This document shows positions 4,198 through 6,753 of a stretch of 6,753 nucleotides of DNA, piece after piece (positions within the stretch are counted from its first letter, which is position 1; every line of letters starts with the position of its first letter). The stretch lies in the NCBI GenBank assembly GCA_945888565.1, contig CAMDAL010000226.1, positions 1 through 6,753 on the forward strand, read 5' to 3'. A model generated the notes under the pieces. The model worked only from the letters and a program-made list of their open reading frames with translations, was not told the origin of the DNA and searched no databases. The stretch comes from Devosia equisanguinis. Its GTDB lineage: Bacteria > Pseudomonadota > Alphaproteobacteria > Rhizobiales > Devosiaceae. Made by a program: the position numbers and the translations under genes.

Positions 4198-6207
4198 ATG
4201 AAAATCAAGACCCGAGTGTTCATCGTCGTTGTCATCATGGGCGTGATGATAGGCGCGGTTGGCAGCATTGCTGCTTACTTCGCGATGAGCTTCGAACAGA
4301 AGGTACAGCAACTTGAGAACGCCTCCGCGCGGGCCTTCGCGGGGGAGCGCCTGAACCGGCTGGTCACCGCCGTGGTGATGGATGCCCGCGGTATTTATGC
4401 CTCGGATACTGTCGAGCAGGCCAAGCCGTTTGGTGAGGGTATCATGGCATCGCTCGACAAGATCGATTCGCATGTCGCCGCATGGCAGGCGCTGATCCCA
4501 GCGTCGCAGGCGGCTGCCTTCGAGAATCTCAAGGCCAGAACCGTGGAGTTCCGCAGCTTCCGTGCGGAGACGGCGCGGCTCGGCGAAGTCGATCCGGTAC
4601 AGGCCAATGCGCAAGGCAACAACGAGGCCAACCGCGCCAATCGGAAAGCCTTCCAGGCTGAAATCGACGCGTTGGTGAAGCAGGACCAGGAGGAGTTCGC
4701 CGCTGCAAATGCCGACCTGCACGCCTTCGAGAGCCTGCTGATACCCGCCGTTGCCGGAACGACTATTCTCGGTTTGCTGCTCGGCGTGATCGCGGCTGCG
4801 ATTGTCGCCACACGCTATATCACGCGTCCGCTGGCGCGGGTCACCGGCGTCATGGGCCGCCTCGCCGAGGGCGACCTGACGGTCGAGATTCCCTATGTCG
4901 GCGAGAAGAATGAGATCGGCCAGATGGCGGCAGCCGTGCAGGTGTTCAAGGAGAACGGTATCCGCGTTGCCGAAATGAACGAGGATGAACGGACCCGGCA
5001 CGCCAAGGCAGCCGAACGGGCGCGCCTGATGCAGGAGTTCCAGGACGGGTTCGACGGCGCCGTCGAGGCGACGCTGCAGGGCGACCTGTCGAAGCGCCTC
5101 GCCACCGGCCAGGCCGACCAGGATATCGCCCGCATCTCGTCCAACTTCAACCGGCTGATGGACACGGTGAGTAGCGGCCTGAGCGAGGCCGGCGAAGTGC
5201 TGGCGGCGCTCGCCGAAGCAGACCTGACGCGCCGCATGCACGGCAGCTACCAGGGCGAATTCGCGCGTCTCAAGGACAACACCAACACGGTGGCCGAGAA
5301 GCTGACCGATGTCGTCACGCGCCTCCGCGGCACCTCGCAGAGCCTGCGGACGGCAACTGGCGAGATCCTGTCAGGCGCCAACGATCTTTCCGAGCGCACC
5401 ACCAAGCAGGCAGCGACGATCGAGGAAACGTCCGCTGCAATGGAGCAGTTGTCGCAGACGGTCATGCAGAACGCCGAGCGGGCCGGCAGCGCGTCCGAAA
5501 ATGCCCAGGCCGTGACTGTTGCCGCCGAGGAAGGCGGTGCGGTGATGGTCCGCGCCAACGACGCCATGGAGCGGATCACCGAAAGCTCGGGCAAGATCTC
5601 CAATATCATCGGCATGATCGACGACATTGCCTTCCAGACCAATCTGCTGGCGCTCAACGCCTCGGTGGAAGCGGCCCGCGCCGGCGAAGCCGGCAAGGGC
5701 TTCGCCGTGGTGGCGATCGAAGTCCGCCGCCTGGCGCAGTCCGCCGCAGAAGCGTCGCGTGATGTGAAGGTGCTGATCGAGCAGTCTGCCACCGAGGTGA
5801 CTGCCGGCTCGAGGCTGGTGGCCGATGCAGCGACCAAGCTGCAGTCGATGCTGGAAGCGGTCCGGCGCAATCGATCGCTGCTCGACGACATCGCGCAGCA
5901 GAGCCGTGAGCAGGCTTCCTCCATCGAGGAGGTGAACACCGCGGTTCGCCAGATGGACGAAATGACCCAGCACAACGCCGCGCTGGTCGAAGAGACAAAT
6001 GCCGCCATCGAGCAGACCGAGACGCAGGCCGTCGAACTTGACAGCATCGTCGCGGTCTTCACGGTCGGCGGCGAGGCTCAGTCGATGCGCGAAACCGTCT
6101 TTACCAAGAAGCCAGCCAAGCCAGCTACCGCCACGAAGGCTGCAGCGCAGCGCTACCTCGGCCGCGGCAATGCGGCGATCAAGGCCGACGACTGGGCCGA
6201 ATTCTAA
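4198..6207 (+). CDS. Methyl-accepting chemotaxis protein with multiple HAMP segments
   Basis: 669-residue transmembrane chemoreceptor that senses a ligand in the periplasm and controls CheA through CheW. Order: TM1 7-29; periplasmic, mostly helical ligand-binding region 30-180 of no family I can name (possibly four-helix-bundle type); TM2 181-205; HAMP 1 206-258 (RPLARVTGVMGRLAEGDLTVEIP); further HAMP-like segments at about 285-325 (LQGDLSKRL) and 330-375 (LAEADLTRRM); cytoplasmic coiled-coil signalling domain about 376-620. The hairpin tip is IDDIAFQTNLLALNASVEAA at 474-493 followed by RAGEAGKGFAVVAIEVRRLAQ. Adaptation-helix Glu/Gln pairs flank it (for example IEETSAAMEQLSQTV). The chain ends in DWAEF, a W-x-x-F tail like the NWETF peptide that tethers CheR/CheB. 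ATG 4198 is preferred over TTG 4150 because MKIKTR leads straight into TM1 and CAAGG (4184-4188) lies 9 nt before it. No che genes are nearby, so it is an orphan receptor locus with its own terminator. Confidence 0.95.
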   Translation: MKIKTRVFIVVVIMGVMIGAVGSIAAYFAMSFEQKVQQLENASARAFAGERLNRLVTAVVMDARGIYASDTVEQAKPFGEGIMASLDKIDSHVAAWQALIPASQAAAFENLKARTVEFRSFRAETARLGEVDPVQANAQGNNEANRANRKAFQAEIDALVKQDQEEFAAANADLHAFESLLIPAVAGTTILGLLLGVIAAAIVATRYITRPLARVTGVMGRLAEGDLTVEIPYVGEKNEIGQMAAAVQVFKENGIRVAEMNEDERTRHAKAAERARLMQEFQDGFDGAVEATLQGDLSKRLATGQADQDIARISSNFNRLMDTVSSGLSEAGEVLAALAEADLTRRMHGSYQGEFARLKDNTNTVAEKLTDVVTRLRGTSQSLRTATGEILSGANDLSERTTKQAATIEETSAAMEQLSQTVMQNAERAGSASENAQAVTVAAEEGGAVMVRANDAMERITESSGKISNIIGMIDDIAFQTNLLALNASVEAARAGEAGKGFAVVAIEVRRLAQSAAEASRDVKVLIEQSATEVTAGSRLVADAATKLQSMLEAVRRNRSLLDDIAQQSREQASSIEEVNTAVRQMDEMTQHNAALVEETNAAIEQTETQAVELDSIVAVFTVGGEAQSMRETVFTKKPAKPATATKAAAQRYLGRGNAAIKADDWAEF

Positions 6208-6304
6208 GCCGGTGACAGTCCAACGAGACATGTATATTGCCGGCAGCTGAGGTGGGATTTCTTGGACCCGAAACACTAAATCCGGTCACCACCAGACTTT
6301 TCAA

Positions 6305-6329
6305 CGGGCGTCCGCCGGGGCGCCCGTTT
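6305..6329 (+). terminator. Hairpin terminator of chemoreceptor gene
   Basis: A 9-bp stem (6305-6313 with 6318-6326) around a GCCG loop, then TTT, about 100 bp after the chemoreceptor stop codon. Stem arms are identical to those of the terminator at 3922; only the loop differs. The 97 bp between stop codon and stem show no gene. Confidence 0.72.
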
Positions 6330-6362
6330 GCTTTGGGCACCTAAGTGCGCATCCGGAAGCAA

Positions 6363-6377
6363 TTCACAAAACCTTAA
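6363..6377 (+). promoter_or_regulatory. Second CtrA-like gapped site (TTCA-N7-TTAA)
   Basis: TTCA 6363-6366 and TTAA 6374-6377 with a 7-nt gap; same half-sites as at 3983-3997 although three of the seven gap bases and the flanks to the right have drifted. No gene with a clear start follows within the window, so if the site is real it serves a gene beyond the right edge or is a relic. Confidence 0.3.
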
Positions 6378-6447
6378 GCTTGGTGATCTACTATTGTTAG
6401 CGGGAATGCAGTTCAAACTCAGTCGATCCACCGGAGGCCCGGACAGC

Positions 6448-6753
6448 CTTTGGCAGAAGTGGAGCTGCATCCAGTTGGGCCTGTTGGTCGCGCGAACAGA
6501 AGCAGATAAAGGCGGCCCATGTGGGCGGCAGTCTGATCCAATTACTGTTCTGTTGCTGTCCAAAGGCAGCCATCCTGATAGTCGGGACCTCTGTCTGCAG
6601 CCATCGTGCGCATTCCACGGCATCCGGCCATCCATTCCACGAGCATCCGGCCGGCCGTTCCATGAACATCCAGCCACCCTCGTGAGGGGCCTGCAGGGCT
6701 TCTCTTCATTCTGGATTTCAGTGTCCGCAGTCAAGGGTGTTGGTGGCGCGGAG
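6448..6753. other. Stretch without a supported gene
   Basis: Open frames exist on both strands here, but none shows a start with a Shine-Dalgarno, a recognisable motif, or the third-position G/C bias seen in the genes to the left. The minus-strand frame across 6276-6734 runs straight through the terminator and the repeat copy, so it is unlikely to be coding. The only structure seen is the short tandem repeat at 6611-6678. Confidence 0.6.
6611..6678 (+). repeat. Imperfect 22-23 bp tandem repeat, three units
   Basis: Units at 6611-6632, 6633-6655 and 6656-6678 share the pattern CATTCCAC-(g/ga)GCATCCGGCC, with the third unit most degenerate (CGTTCCATGAACATCCAGCC). It lies in the non-coding right end. 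Function unknown; it could be a small slippage product. Confidence 0.6.

Larger units (their letters stand above)
6305..6447 (+). repeat. Direct repeat, right copy, downstream of chemoreceptor gene
   Basis: Counterpart of 3922-4068, offset by about 2.38 kb. All conserved blocks of the left copy are present in order, including the terminator stem, the 16-bp identical block (6352-6367), CGGGAATGC and the terminal GGCCCGGACAGC. The sequence after 6447 does not match the left copy's leader, and no receptor gene follows. Confidence 0.85.

Noticed and set aside
4126..5241. Long minus-strand open frame opposite the chemoreceptor gene
   Set aside because: Antisense shadow of a well-supported receptor gene; its translation is His/Arg/Gly-rich with no motif, as expected from high-GC antisense frames.
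6210..6296. Possible inverted repeat between GGTGAC after the receptor stop and GTCACC upstream of the terminator
   Set aside because: Only 6 bp of pairing over a long loop; the nearby 9-bp GC hairpin at 6305 is a far better terminator.
6276..6734. 152-codon minus-strand open frame at the right end
   Set aside because: Runs through the terminator and the repeat copy; the equivalent part of the left copy is not open in the same way, and the product has no recognisable domain.

Overview
The window is high-GC bacterial chromosome, most likely from an alphaproteobacterium. The evidence is the strong G/C bias at third codon positions, the style of the chemoreceptor (multiple HAMP segments and a C-terminal W-x-x-F tail), and a CtrA-like gapped motif in front of the chemoreceptor gene. 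Genus cannot be fixed from the sequence alone. All five intact or edge-truncated genes read on the + strand.

Left part (1-1921): the 3' portion of a sensor histidine kinase gene that enters from beyond the left edge (periplasmic sensor domain, one transmembrane helix, HAMP-like linker, dimerisation/phosphoacceptor domain and ATPase domain). It is followed by a VIT1/CCC1-family Fe2+/Mn2+ transporter gene. The kinase sensor domain begins in this window with a strikingly acidic DxDxDG-type stretch, which makes metal sensing a reasonable but unproven idea.

Middle part (2102-3770): a tight two-gene unit with a strong Shine-Dalgarno before each gene. The first gene encodes a PLP-dependent enzyme of the SelA-like/DgaE-like (aminotransferase V fold) group. 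The second, 23 bp downstream, encodes a 174-residue protein that I read as a divergent Rid/YjgF-like protein. An ammonia-lyase-type PLP enzyme beside an imine/enamine-hydrolysing Rid protein would make biochemical sense.

Intergenic part (3771-4197): on the minus strand there is a short decayed fragment resembling a multiheme c-type cytochrome (a CxxCH motif followed by a matching context). A strong hairpin terminator follows, then a CtrA-like site, a candidate promoter and the chemoreceptor leader.

Right part (4198-6753): a 669-residue methyl-accepting chemotaxis protein. Downstream of it the terminator and the sequence after it (about 145 bp, including the CtrA-like site) occur again as a diverged second copy, so the chemoreceptor gene is bracketed by direct repeats 2.38 kb apart. 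The last 300 bp hold no convincing gene, only a small 22-23 bp tandem repeat. The most unusual features are the repeat-bracketed chemoreceptor, the cytochrome relic and the PLP/Rid-like pair. I see no CRISPR array, tRNA, rRNA, transposase or phage gene.
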